This document shows positions 18,842-26,993 of a DNA stretch of 64,000 nt, in pieces. Position numbers and translations under genes: made by a program. The stretch comes from Allobosea sp. (GTDB lineage: Bacteria > Pseudomonadota > Alphaproteobacteria > Rhizobiales > Kaistiaceae): assembly GCA_017307955.1 (NCBI GenBank), contig JAFKFV010000007.1, positions 124,001 to 188,000 of the forward strand. Direction: 5' to 3'. Numbering within the stretch: the stretch's first letter is position 1; each line of letters opens with the position of its first letter. Below the pieces are notes generated by a model. It saw only the letters and a program-made list of their open reading frames with translations. It had not been told where the DNA came from and did not search any database.

Positions 18842-18866
18842 GGTCCGGGCGCGGCGCGCCCGGACC
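18842..18866 (-). promoter_or_regulatory. Intercistronic stem-loop between binding protein and ATPase genes
   Basis: Perfect 11-bp inverted repeat GGTCCGGGCGC/GCGCCCGGACC with a 3-nt loop and no T-tract. It lies just 3' of the substrate-binding-protein gene. Such hairpins commonly protect the binding-protein mRNA or attenuate read-through so that this gene is expressed above the membrane components. That role is an inference. Confidence 0.7.
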
Positions 18867-18883
18867 TTGCCGTCAGACGGGAC

Positions 18884-19840
18884 TTACTTCACCTCGCCGA
18901 GACGCTCGGCGGTGTTGAGGTTGTCCTTCGTGATCGCGACCGGGGTCAGCAGCGTGACCTGCTGGTCGGGCTTCTTCTTGTCCTTGATGAAGGCGACGAG
19001 CGTGTCGACGCCGAGCGCGCTCTGCTTGCCCGGGAACTGCTCGATCGTGGCGGTGAGGCCGCCGTCGCGCACCTGGGCGAGAGCCTCCGGAAGCGCGTCG
19101 AAGCCGATGATCGCGATGCCGGAAAGGTTGCGGCCCTTCACCGCCTCGAGCGCGCCGAGCGCCATGTCGTCATTGGCGGCGACGATGACCTTCGGCGGCT
19201 CGGAAAGGCCCGAGAGCGCGGCTTCGGTCACGGCGAGACCCTTGGCGCGGTCGAAACCGGCGGTCTGCTCGAAGACGATCTTGTACTTGTCCGCGGCCTT
19301 GTCGAGGACGTTGTGCAGGCCCTTGTTGCGGTCGATTGCCGGCGAGGCGCCCGACTGGCCCTGCAGGTTCACGATCGTCGCGCCATCGGGGAAGAGCTTC
19401 ATGATCAGCTCGCCCTGGGCTTCGCCGCCCTTGACGTTGTCGGCGCCGATATGGGCGAGGATGCCCTCGACCTGCGCCACGCGGCGATCGACGGTGACGA
19501 CCGGAATGCCGGCCTCGACCGCCTGCTGCAGCGCCGGCGCCATGGCGTCGACTTCGTTCGGGCTGATCACGATGCCCTGCACGCCCTTGGTGATCGCCGC
19601 TTCGATATCGGCGGTCTGCTTGGGCGAGGACACCTGGCCGTCGCTCTCGATCACGGCGACGCCCTGCTTCTGGGCCTCGGCCTTGAACGCGTTCATCATG
19701 TGCACGAAGAACGGGAAGGTCAGGCCCGGCACGGAAGCGAGGATGGTCACATCCTCCGCCTGCGCCTTCACCGGAGCCGTGGACATCGCCGCGAGCGCAA
19801 TGGCGCCGGCGGCAAGGATGGACCTTGCAGTCTTGGACAT
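18884..19840 (-). CDS. Periplasmic sugar-binding protein (RbsB-like)
   Basis: 318-residue exported protein with signal peptide MSKTARSILAAGAIALAAMS...APVKAQA and the type-1 periplasmic binding fold of the ribose/LacI family. Typical features are GLTFPFFVHMMNAFKAEAQKQG at the first lobe, GIVISPNEVDAMAPALQQAVEAGIPVVTVDR and VIVAANDDMALGALEAVK. It is the first gene of the operon and delivers ligand to the downstream permease and ATPase. GGGAGGG precedes the ATG. The ligand cannot be read from the sequence with certainty. Confidence 0.93.
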   Translation of the reverse strand: MSKTARSILAAGAIALAAMSTAPVKAQAEDVTILASVPGLTFPFFVHMMNAFKAEAQKQGVAVIESDGQVSSPKQTADIEAAITKGVQGIVISPNEVDAMAPALQQAVEAGIPVVTVDRRVAQVEGILAHIGADNVKGGEAQGELIMKLFPDGATIVNLQGQSGASPAIDRNKGLHNVLDKAADKYKIVFEQTAGFDRAKGLAVTEAALSGLSEPPKVIVAANDDMALGALEAVKGRNLSGIAIIGFDALPEALAQVRDGGLTATIEQFPGKQSALGVDTLVAFIKDKKKPDQQVTLLTPVAITKDNLNTAERLGEVK

Positions 19841-19978
19841 AGAAAACCCTCCCTCACGCCCTCGTTCAAATGGGGCTGAGGGAGAGCATGCCGCAGGGCC
19901 GAATGCCGCGCAATCACGATTTCAATCGGTTTATGGGCAAGTTCACGCAAGACGGTGCAAAAAAGGACAAGCGGCGGG

Positions 19979-21058
19979 TCAGCGCCTCTTGAACCCGACC
20001 CACCCGCCCTCTGCGTCGAAGAGCACGTCGAAGCCGTTGAGGAAGTGGAACGAGGTGTTGACGAAGGGCTTCTTGCGATCCGAGACGTCGAGATGGACGC
20101 GCGCCGGCGCCATCGGTTGCGAGCCGTCGCCGGTCGTGAAGCTGTAGAGCGGCTCGCTCGCCGAATCGTCGCCGAGCAGCACGGCGATCTCGGTGCCGTC
20201 GTCGAGCGGGCCCGGCTGGGCTTCGGAGGGCGGCACCGTGAGGAACATGTCGCCGACGCCGGTATCGACCAGCATCGTGCCGCAGGCCGCCGGCGACGCG
20301 CCGCCGACGCTGATGCAGGCCGGCACGGCCTTCCAGTCCGGCAGGTCCTCCTGGCGCTCCAGCTTCACGAAGCGGAAATCGCCGCGCGCCACCTTCTCGT
20401 CGATCCCGACATCGATGCCCTCGGCGCGGAGCACATAGCCCTTGCGGGCGGTTCCGGCCGAAACGCGCAGCAGCGGGTTCTTCTCGGGCGTGCTCTCGGC
20501 CTGGCGGTCGCCCTCGCGCGCGAAACCGATGCCGACCATGGCGATATCGCGCGGGTCGTCGTTCGGCGTGCAGTTGCGCGATTGCTCGAGGCATTCGACG
20601 CGCGTCACGGCGAGGATCGGCATCGGCTCGGTCGTGACCGACGCCCCGTCTTCGCCGACGAGCGATAGCGGCGTCGTCACCCAGGAGCCGATCATCACGC
20701 GGCCCGAACTCGTATAGGTGAGCCGGCCGTCGCTGATGACCGGAAGCTGGTCGAAGCCCGGAATGAGCGCCGCCGCCACGACGACACCGGTCGAGCCGGA
20801 ATCGAGTTCGGCGCGCATCACGCGCTCGCCGAACGAAAGCCCGATGCGAGGCACGGCGCGGATATCGCCCCCGCCCGCGTTCAGATAGCGAAGATGGACG
20901 CTGCCCGCCGCCGACCGATAGTCGGGCTTCTCCGCCGCGGAGGCCGCCGTCGCCCCGGCGAGCGCTGCGCCGAGCGCCGCCGCGACCGCCATCGCGCGTG
21001 CGACGCCGCGCCCGCACGGCCTGTGGGCCGCCGTGATCCTGTCTGAAGCGAACGTCAT
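19979..21058 (-). CDS. Pepsin-like (A1 fold) aspartic protease candidate, exported
   Basis: 359 residues with a probable signal peptide (basic N terminus, hydrophobic about 20-42, ASAA). Two aspartate motifs are visible: D86 in RAELDSGSTGVVV and D265 in TMLVDTGVGDMFL. The spacing of 179 is close to the pepsin Asp32-Asp215 distance. Between them is a flap-like LTYTSSGRVMIGSWV (Tyr115) and a strand-turn AMVGIGFA that aligns with pepsin GILGLAY. Bilobal pepsin homologues are known in few bacteria. The fold call is by motif order and spacing; activity is untested. Cys residues C156, C163, C248 and C259 could form disulfides. It is a single-gene unit. Confidence 0.62.
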   Translation of the reverse strand: MTFASDRITAAHRPCGRGVARAMAVAAALGAALAGATAASAAEKPDYRSAAGSVHLRYLNAGGGDIRAVPRIGLSFGERVMRAELDSGSTGVVVAAALIPGFDQLPVISDGRLTYTSSGRVMIGSWVTTPLSLVGEDGASVTTEPMPILAVTRVECLEQSRNCTPNDDPRDIAMVGIGFAREGDRQAESTPEKNPLLRVSAGTARKGYVLRAEGIDVGIDEKVARGDFRFVKLERQEDLPDWKAVPACISVGGASPAACGTMLVDTGVGDMFLTVPPSEAQPGPLDDGTEIAVLLGDDSASEPLYSFTTGDGSQPMAPARVHLDVSDRKKPFVNTSFHFLNGFDVLFDAEGGWVGFKRR

Positions 21059-21185
21059 GAACCTGTCCTCCCGGGGGTGAGCGGGCCGAAGCTAGCCGCC
21101 CGCCGTTAACGCGGACTTCCAGCCGAAGGCTCCCGGGCGACGCCCCCTCTGGGACGTAGCGGGCTAAGGTTGGCACGGCCCGCTG

Positions 21186-21836
21186 TCAGCCACGCGCCAG
21201 GGCTGCCGGCGAGACGAGACCGGCTTCGATGCACGAAGCGAGGAGCCAGCGCTCAGGCGCCATGGCAGGCGTCTGAGGCTCGCTATTCCGGTCGAACAAC
21301 TCGCGCCTTCGAGCGTTAGAGACGGTGAGCCGCGACCTGAGCTGCCTGCCGGAGACGTTCAGGGTGAACAAAGCTCAAATGTTCGCTTCCTATTCAATCC
21401 CGACCAGCTTTCGAACATGACTATCCGTTCTGGCCGACGGTCTCATCGGGCCAGTGAATAGTATTGATGATATATTTTGTTAGTTACTTCTACAGGAATT
21501 TGCCGAATAAACGGACAAGGCTGTTAGCCAAACCGTAAGGAAGCCAATAAGGTAGTCTCCTATAAGGATGCCCTTTTGGGAGATTCAAACGATGTCGTCT
21601 CGCGTTCCTGGCTTCGTGCCTCGCCCGTCGCGCACTCATTGGCAAAGGATAGACGCTGACGGCCGGATCAACCGGCCGAATATTCATCGTATTCATTGCT
21701 TTACTTCCCCGACCCATAGAAGAGGCCGCACCGGGACGCACACATCCACGGCGGGAGAATGCTCAACAAGCGAGCATTTCACTGCGGCGCAACCCTTCTA
21801 TCGCAATGACGATAAGTTGATAGCTGCCAAAATTCG
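21186..21836. other. Gene-poor, AT-richer 650-bp stretch
   Basis: Base composition drops here, most clearly at 21360-21600, compared with both flanks. A basic 83-codon frame on the minus strand (21490-21741, ending LVRLFGKFL) has no visible ribosome site and no recognisable family, and the other frames look random. I see no RNA gene or mobile element. It may be degraded sequence or the long upstream region of the helix-turn-helix gene. Confidence 0.4.
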
Positions 21837-21899
21837 TTGGCATCCTGTCAATCAGTCACTGGCTACAACCGCCCTCACCTGCCCGATGGGGCTCGAGCC

Positions 21900-22772
21900 G
21901 TGATCGAGCGTGGCGCAGGGGCGTTTCCGACCGAACGACTCGCCGAGATGCGAGCACGACCCGCCTTCCGCGACGCGTCGACCCGACTTCTGAACGGCAT
22001 CGTGACGCTGCACCGGTCTGATCCCGCGCGGCATCGGCTGTTCTCCGATCGCGGGCGCGTCTTCGTCGCCTTCTTCTGCCTTTACCTGCATGGATTGCCG
22101 AACCAGAACGGGACGCGCCTCACCATGAGCAGGCTGGAAGCGGCCTGCCTCAAGCATGAGATCTGCAGCGCCGCCCGGGCGCGCTCGATCGTCCAGTTGC
22201 TGCTGCGCGCCCGATATCTCACCATGGCCGACAATGCCGAAGACGGCCGGACCAAGCCGATGGAGCCGACCGCCCCGCTGCGCGACTATTTCAAGCAGCG
22301 CTGGGCGATCAACATCGCCTCGCTCGCGGTCGTCAGCCCCCGTTTCGAAACGTTTTCATCCGCGCTCGATCGGCACGCGTTCCGCGACGCGCTCTGCGCG
22401 CTGATCGGACACTCGCATTTGACGGGCCGCGGCCTGCCGGCCGAGCCGGACGGGCTCTCGGAGATCACCGAGCTCGACAGCGGCCTCATGATCATGCTGC
22501 GGCTGGCGCTGGCCGACCGCCTGGGCGATCCGCCGCCGAGCGCTAACGGAATGTCGCGGGAGTTCGGCATCTCCCGCGCCCATGTCTCGAATATCCTCCA
22601 GGCCGGCGAGCGCACCGGGCTGATCGCCCGTGTCGGCGCCACCAGCACCTTCGCCATCCGCGCCCCGCTTTGCGAACGGATGAGCGACTATTGCGCCGCA
22701 ACCATGCTGCTCTATGAGAGTATCGTGCCCGACGCGCTCGTGCTGGAAGGCCGGCATTCTTCCCCTCCCTAG
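21900..22772 (+). CDS. Helix-turn-helix/winged-helix regulator-like protein
   Basis: About 290 residues. I do not recognise a named family. The C-terminal third reads as a winged helix-turn-helix: GMSREFGISRAHVSNILQAGERTGLIARVG, with the recognition helix at SRAHVSNILQ. The N-terminal part is helical, with a second possible HTH (MSRLEAACLKHEICSAARARSIVQLLL). Start GTG 21900 is a choice. An upstream frame extends to 21837 and ATG 21948 is also possible. It is preceded by the AT-richer gap and followed by the AIM24 gene on the other strand. A transcriptional regulator is likely; its target is unknown. Confidence 0.6.
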   Translation: MIERGAGAFPTERLAEMRARPAFRDASTRLLNGIVTLHRSDPARHRLFSDRGRVFVAFFCLYLHGLPNQNGTRLTMSRLEAACLKHEICSAARARSIVQLLLRARYLTMADNAEDGRTKPMEPTAPLRDYFKQRWAINIASLAVVSPRFETFSSALDRHAFRDALCALIGHSHLTGRGLPAEPDGLSEITELDSGLMIMLRLALADRLGDPPPSANGMSREFGISRAHVSNILQAGERTGLIARVGATSTFAIRAPLCERMSDYCAATMLLYESIVPDALVLEGRHSSPP

Positions 22773-22853
22773 CAACATGATCGCGCGCAGCCGTATACTG
22801 AGCCGGCGAAGCACCGGCTCAGTCCGAAGACCGTATTCGGTCGGAGGGGAAGC

Positions 22854-23546
22854 TCAGCCCTGCTTTGGCAGATAGTGGCTGATGGCATGGGCAAGGCCCG
22901 GCAGCGTCAGCGTCTGCAGCCAGACCCGGCCGGGACCCGTCAGCCGCGCCATGAACAGATCGCCGCTGGCGAAGAAGGTGCTGCGGACGCCCGATAGCGA
23001 GGTCATCTCGAATTGGACGCCGGCGTCGAACAGGCCGACATGGCCGGGGTGAACCGCGATCGACTGGCCTGCCGCGAGATCATATTTGACGATCTCGCCG
23101 CCGAGTTCGACGAAGGCCGTGCCCGAACCGCCGATCTTCTGCAGGACGAAGCCCTCGCCGCCGAAGACGCTGGCGCCGAGATTCTGCTGCAGCGCGCTTT
23201 CGACCGTGACGCCATGGCTGCCGCAGAGGAAGCCGTGGCGATGGACGACATAGCCGCCGCCCTCGACCTGAAGCTCGACGATCTGGCCGGGCAGCTTCGC
23301 CGCGAGCCCGACCATGCCGGGGCCGTTCTCGGCGTGGAATTCGGTGGTGACGAGGCCGGCGCCCGAGACGGCGCGGCTGACGAGGCCGAACAGCCCGCCG
23401 CCGGCGCTGCCGCCGCCGAGCGAGGTCTTCAGCGCGACGCCGCCGGTCAGCCAGGACAATTGCTCGGCAACGCCGATGACCCGCTCGCCCTGCTGGAGTT
23501 CGATTTCGAGAACCGGCAGCACGCTGCCGATGATACGGGTCTGCAT
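22854..23546 (-). CDS. AIM24/TIGR00266 family protein
   Basis: 230 residues, rich in glycine and beta strands, with the repeated strand pattern of the AIM24 family (VIGVAEQLSWLTGGVALKTS; VGLAAKLPGQIVELQV; GDLFMARLTGPGRVWLQTL). Bacterial members are soluble, of trimeric beta-barrel-like fold, and functionally undefined; the yeast homologue is mitochondrial. Start ATG 23546 has GAGGAGGA about 10 nt upstream. A GTG at 23555 would add three residues. It is a single gene, and a palindromic repeat lies upstream. Confidence 0.85.
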   Translation of the reverse strand: MQTRIIGSVLPVLEIELQQGERVIGVAEQLSWLTGGVALKTSLGGGSAGGGLFGLVSRAVSGAGLVTTEFHAENGPGMVGLAAKLPGQIVELQVEGGGYVVHRHGFLCGSHGVTVESALQQNLGASVFGGEGFVLQKIGGSGTAFVELGGEIVKYDLAAGQSIAVHPGHVGLFDAGVQFEMTSLSGVRSTFFASGDLFMARLTGPGRVWLQTLTLPGLAHAISHYLPKQG

Positions 23547-23583
23547 GGGACGCACTCCTCCTCGGTTGTGGACGCCGAACCTA

Positions 23584-23688
23584 GAGCATTTTCGAGCGAA
23601 GTGGGTACCGGTTCGCGTGAAGAAAATGCGTCATAACAAAGACATGGAGTGTCTCCGGTTAACCGCGGTTCAACGGAGACGCTCCAGT
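23584..23688. repeat. Rhizobial-type extragenic palindromic repeat
   Basis: The left half (23584-23632) runs GAGCATTTTCGAGCGAAGTG through a KpnI-like GGTACC to GAAGAAAATGC, with complementary ends GCATTTTC (23586-23593) and GAAAATGC (23622-23629). A second imperfect palindrome follows at about 23647-23688 (GGAG.GTCTCCGGTT / GTTCAACGGAGACGCTCC). The left half closely resembles a dispersed repeat I recall from many rhizobial genomes. It lies between the AIM24 and phosphotriesterase-like genes. Confidence 0.7.
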
Positions 23689-23785
23689 GGCGCCGCGTTA
23701 GCGGACGCCGAGCGCCGAGGATGCAATTTGCGCCGATCACGCGCGTGAGGATACTCTGAAACGCTTCAACGGGAGGAACCGACAG

Positions 23786-24700
23786 ATGCGCCTGCTCCAC
23801 ACGACGCTCGGGCCGCTCGCCAGGGATCAGCTCGGCATGATCCTTCCCCATGAGCATGTCTTCGTCGACCTCCGCACGCCGGACCAGCCCGGCTATGCCG
23901 AGGCCGAGGCGGCGGATGTCGTGCGGCTGATGGCGCCGGAGATCGAGGCGATCAAGGCGCGCGGCATCACCGCCCTCGTCGAATGCTCGACGGGCGGCGT
24001 CGGCCGCCGCGCCGATCTCGACCTCGCGGTGTCGCGCGCGACCAGTTTCCCGATCGTCGTGCCGACCGGCAATTACCGCGAGCCCTGGATTCCGGATTGG
24101 GTGCGCGAGGCGAGCGAAGAGGCGCTGGAAGAGTGGATGGTCGACGAACTCGACAACGGCATCGAGGACACCGGCGTCCGCGCCGGCTGGATCAAGCTCT
24201 CGGCCGGCGATGACGGCATCACGCCGCTGGAAGCGAAGATCCTGAGGGCCGCAGCCCGCGCCGGCGCCCGCACCGGCGCGATCATCGGCAGCCACACCAT
24301 TCGCGGCCGCGTGGTGATGGACCAGCTCGACATCATCGAGCACGAGGGCTACCGCGCCGACCGCTTCATCTCGATCCACACGCAGGAGGAGCCCGATTTC
24401 GCGCTCAACCGCGCGGTGGCCGATCGCGGCGCCTGGATCGAGTGCGATCATGTCGGCCGCGCGCCGGACGACGCCGTCGCCGACCTCGTCATCCGCGCGC
24501 TCGAGGCGGGCTACGAGGCGCAGATGCTGATCAGCCACGATCGCGGCTGGTACGATCCCGCCCAGCCCGGCGGCGGCAAGCCGATGCCCTACACCCATCT
24601 CTCGGACGTGCTGCTGCCGCTCCTCGCGGAGCGCGGCGTAGCCCCGGAAACCATCCGCCGGCTGACGCATGACAACCCGTTCAACGCTTACGCGCGCTGA
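23786..24700 (+). CDS. Phosphotriesterase-like amidohydrolase (PTE/PHP family)
   Basis: 304-residue binuclear-metal TIM-barrel hydrolase of the phosphotriesterase family. Metal ligands can be read in order: HEHVF (H22, H24), the bridging lysine in AGWIKLSAG, His in IGSHT and ISIHTQEE, and Asp in LISHDRGWYDP. The tail LTHDNPFNAYAR is typical, as family members end with a TxxNPxRxF-like motif. Natural substrates of this group are mostly lactones or phosphoesters, and none can be assigned here. GGGAGGAACC precedes the ATG. It is a single-gene unit. Confidence 0.9.
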   Translation: MRLLHTTLGPLARDQLGMILPHEHVFVDLRTPDQPGYAEAEAADVVRLMAPEIEAIKARGITALVECSTGGVGRRADLDLAVSRATSFPIVVPTGNYREPWIPDWVREASEEALEEWMVDELDNGIEDTGVRAGWIKLSAGDDGITPLEAKILRAAARAGARTGAIIGSHTIRGRVVMDQLDIIEHEGYRADRFISIHTQEEPDFALNRAVADRGAWIECDHVGRAPDDAVADLVIRALEAGYEAQMLISHDRGWYDPAQPGGGKPMPYTHLSDVLLPLLAERGVAPETIRRLTHDNPFNAYAR

Positions 24701-24706
24701 GGCGCG

Positions 24707-25123
24707 TCAGAACCACATCTCTTCGACGCAGGCATTGCGCGGCACGGTCTTGAAACTCGCCAGACCGTCGAAGTGGTGAACCGGCAGATGGGCGACGGCT
24801 TCGGGAGGCGCGAGGCGGATATTGACCGCCATGCGCCGCCGTCCGTCCGCCGTCGTCGTGAGGTCGCGCCAGCAGAGCAAGCAGCCGCAGGTCGGGCAGA
24901 AATGCGTCTCGAGAACCGGCTTCTTGCGGTCGTGCCGCGGAAAGGCCGTCGTGGTGCCATTCAGCGCGACGCGCTCGTTCTCGAAATCATAGGCCCAGAG
25001 CGCGACATAGCGCCGGCAGAGCGTGCAATTGCAAGCCGTGACCGGGCCCGGATCGCCCGAAAGCGTCCAATGCGCCCCGCCGCAATGACAGGTCCCGATG
25101 AGCCTCTCGCCGCCCTCGCCCAT
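24707..25123 (-). CDS. GFA/CENP-V family zinc protein
   Basis: 138-residue protein of the GFA (glutathione-dependent formaldehyde-activating-like) fold. Zinc ligands lie in TCHCGGAHW, ACNCTLCRRY and HFCPTCGCLLCW. The family name overstates the function, since most members have no proven glutathione or formaldehyde activity. Start ATG 25123 lies only 2 nt beyond the stop of the small membrane gene on the same strand, suggesting translational coupling. A longer in-frame start at 25147 would overlap that gene. Confidence 0.88.
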   Translation of the reverse strand: MGEGGERLIGTCHCGGAHWTLSGDPGPVTACNCTLCRRYVALWAYDFENERVALNGTTTAFPRHDRKKPVLETHFCPTCGCLLCWRDLTTTADGRRRMAVNIRLAPPEAVAHLPVHHFDGLASFKTVPRNACVEEMWF

Positions 25124-25125
25124 CG

Positions 25126-25263
25126 CTAGCCGCCCGAAAGCAGCCATTTGACGAAGGCAGCGATCGGTACCCCCGCGATCACCAGCACCGCCACGGCGAT
25201 CCGCAGCAGATTGCCGAAGCGGTCATCGCTGAAAAGCGGCCTGCCGGACGGTCGTCTGATCAT
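25126..25263 (-). CDS. Small single-pass membrane protein
   Basis: 45 residues: a basic N terminus (MIRRPSGRPLFSDDRFGNLL) followed by one transmembrane helix (RIAVAVLVIAGVPIAAFVKWLL). GGGAGG lies 8 nt before the ATG at 25263, which supports this start over longer frames extending to 25524. It sits directly upstream of, and almost touching, the GFA gene, so the two are probably co-transcribed. I do not recognise the family. Confidence 0.7.
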   Translation of the reverse strand: MIRRPSGRPLFSDDRFGNLLRIAVAVLVIAGVPIAAFVKWLLSGG

Positions 25264-25600
25264 GCGGGGCCTCCCTCGCAGAGCATGGGAACAAGGATCA
25301 TCGCCCCGCGTCGCGTCGAGGGCAAGGAAAGAGGCCGCGCTTCGCTCGTCCGGCCCGATCTTTTCGAACGGTGCCGCGACCGCCTTGGCTCGGCCGACGC
25401 CCGGCTGCCACGGCGGCAACGCGTGTCGGCATGCGAAACATGAGTCAGGCCAAAAGGCACTGGCGATCCCGAGACCGAGCGCAGGGCGATGGCTGTTCCA
25501 GACCAGATACGTCGTGGTTCTCACTGCCCGAGCCGCTGCCCAAGGTCACTTCTAGCGGAATGACCTGCCAACAACGGGGGCTCCACCTTCCCCGCTGTCC
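25264..25600. other. 337-bp gap without recognised gene
   Basis: This lies between the start of the small membrane gene and the end of the PIN toxin gene. Open frames here are short and show no ribosome site or recognisable motif. I found no tRNA-like fold or copy of the tRNA-Lys 3' end that would mark an attachment site. Confidence 0.5.
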
Positions 25601-26191
25601 TCAAAGCGAAAGAATATGCGGTCGGAGGACATCTACGGTCTCAGTAAGCCCTGCCGCTTCCATGTCGATCAACAGGGCTTCCGCAGTTTTCTCTGGCCTC
25701 TTGAGCCTTTCTCGCATTGTTCTGACGGCAGCAACCGCCTTGCCGGGCGCGAGAGCAAGAGTGTTCGCAATGAAGACGTCCGCCGAACGAACTTCAAGAT
25801 TGAGTGGCGCCGATATCTCGTCAGGAAAGTCACGAAGGTTTTCGGTAACGATGATGGTCGCTTGCGTCTTTAAGGCAGCCGCAACGACGTGCGCGTCATT
25901 CGGATCAGGTAGGCCATCGCATACGCAAAGCAGCCTGCCATAGTCTGAAACCGCGGCATCCTCGAACGCGGCCTCCATTGAGCTGCGGGCCCGCCGAGCT
26001 CGCACCGCGGCATCCTCAAAGCCCTTTGCTGCGAGGATGTCCTCGATTGCCTTTTCGGTCTCCGCCATCACCTCATCGGACCATCGAATTCGGAAGAGTT
26101 CCGCCTCGGCCAATGTCAGCAGAAGGTTGCGCTTCAGCGCGCTAGCAAGTGTGCATGCATCCACAAACGCGGTGAAGCGATTGGCGAACAA
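25601..26191 (-). CDS. PIN-domain toxin (type II TA)
   Basis: 196-residue PIN nuclease. The acidic residues expected for Mg-dependent RNA cleavage are present: D11 (AFVDACTLAS), E in SDEVMAETEKAI, D in LPDPNDAHVVAAA, and N/D in VTENLRDFP. Length and form fit the larger PIN toxins paired with excisionase-type HTH antitoxins rather than the short VapC type. The only possible start after the antitoxin stop is TTG at 26191, because an in-frame TAG lies one codon upstream. It is therefore strongly dependent on translation of the antitoxin gene. Codon use is less GC-rich than in the flanks. Confidence 0.82.
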   Translation of the reverse strand: MFANRFTAFVDACTLASALKRNLLLTLAEAELFRIRWSDEVMAETEKAIEDILAAKGFEDAAVRARRARSSMEAAFEDAAVSDYGRLLCVCDGLPDPNDAHVVAAALKTQATIIVTENLRDFPDEISAPLNLEVRSADVFIANTLALAPGKAVAAVRTMRERLKRPEKTAEALLIDMEAAGLTETVDVLRPHILSL

Positions 26192-26194
26192 GAT

Positions 26195-26653
26195 CTAGAG
26201 ATACTCCGCATCCTGCTCGGCCAAGTCGGCAAGTGCCTCACTACGCTTGGCATCTCTTGCCTCCTTGTATGCGAACAAGTGCTCTGCCTTGATCCTGCGG
26301 TGCCGGCCGACCGTCGTGTGCTCAATCTTGCCCTGGGCAAGGAGAGAGATGAGATGCGGGCGTGACACGTTGAGGATGTCCGCCGCCTGCTGGGTCGTCA
26401 GCATTCGGCTAACAGGAACCAGCGTCACCGCCTCGCCACTGCCGACATGCCGAAGCAGGTCCATGAGCAGGTTCGATAGACCTGGCGTCAATACGACCTC
26501 GGCCGGCTTCTTCGTATGGTCGTCCAAAAGGCTCAGCGTCGCTTCTCCGGCCAAGTGCGCGGCGAGGAGCTTTCGAAGCTGGTTAGCGGCGACCTTCTCG
26601 CTCTCAGAGGGTAGTCGGCCGCCGAGTTTCCGGGCTGAAGCTGGAATGGTCAT
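26195..26653 (-). CDS. Antitoxin with excisionase-type HTH DNA-binding domain
   Basis: 152 residues. The middle contains a MerR/excisionase-like helix-turn-helix (MLTTQQAADILNVSRPHLISLLAQGKIEHTTVGRHRRIKAEHLFAY), found in antitoxins of PIN toxins. The N-terminal 80 residues are helical and the acidic tail (EALADLAEQDAEYL) may wrap the toxin. It is the first gene of the pair, as usual for autoregulated type II systems. Toxin and antitoxin lie in the same reading frame, separated only by TAG-ATC. The pair lies immediately downstream of tRNA-Lys on the same strand. Confidence 0.85.
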   Translation of the reverse strand: MTIPASARKLGGRLPSESEKVAANQLRKLLAAHLAGEATLSLLDDHTKKPAEVVLTPGLSNLLMDLLRHVGSGEAVTLVPVSRMLTTQQAADILNVSRPHLISLLAQGKIEHTTVGRHRRIKAEHLFAYKEARDAKRSEALADLAEQDAEYL

Positions 26654-26852
26654 GGTTCGTCTCCCACGCGCGCATCATCGTCTCTATTCGAAATAAACGC
26701 AACGCGGGAATGCATATTGAAATGGAATGGTTCCGCTGTTCCGGAGCCACCTTCGCGGGATGACGACGATGTCCAGCCGTCGAGTTCTTGCCTCAAGCAC
26801 GCCAAACGCCTTGAGGACACAGATCGAAGAATTGCTGAGTGATTGAGGTTTT

Positions 26853-26928
26853 TGGTGGGTGCACTAGGGATCGAACCTAGGACAAGCTGATTAAGAGTCA
26901 GCTGCTCTACCAACTGAGCTATGCACCC
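26853..26928 (-). tRNA. tRNA-Lys (anticodon CTT)
   Basis: The 76-nt cloverleaf on the minus strand has acceptor stem GGGTGCA/TGCACCC, D arm GCTCAGTTGGTAGAGC, anticodon stem-loop GCTGA-CTCTTAA-TCAGC with anticodon CTT, and T arm CTAGG-TTCGATC-CCTAG. The 3' CCA is encoded. Confidence 0.97.
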
Positions 26929-26964
26929 GCCGCGCTGCGGAACTTGCCGCCGCGAACGAGGCGG

Positions 26965-26993
26965 TGTGTAGCAAAGGCCGTGGGGGCTGTCCA
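26965..26993 (-). promoter_or_regulatory. Probable promoter of tRNA-Lys
   Basis: Read on the minus strand: TGGACA, 17 bp, TACACA, ending 36 bp upstream of the mature tRNA 5' end. Spacing and hexamers fit the housekeeping sigma factor. Confidence 0.55.

Noticed and set aside
21490..21741. 83-codon basic frame on the minus strand
   Set aside because: No ribosome site, no recognised family and atypical composition; kept only as part of the gene-poor region.
26853..26928. Integrated island with att sites at tRNA-Lys
   Set aside because: No integrase gene and no second copy of the tRNA 3' end was found nearby. Only the toxin-antitoxin pair lies adjacent, so integration is not demonstrated.
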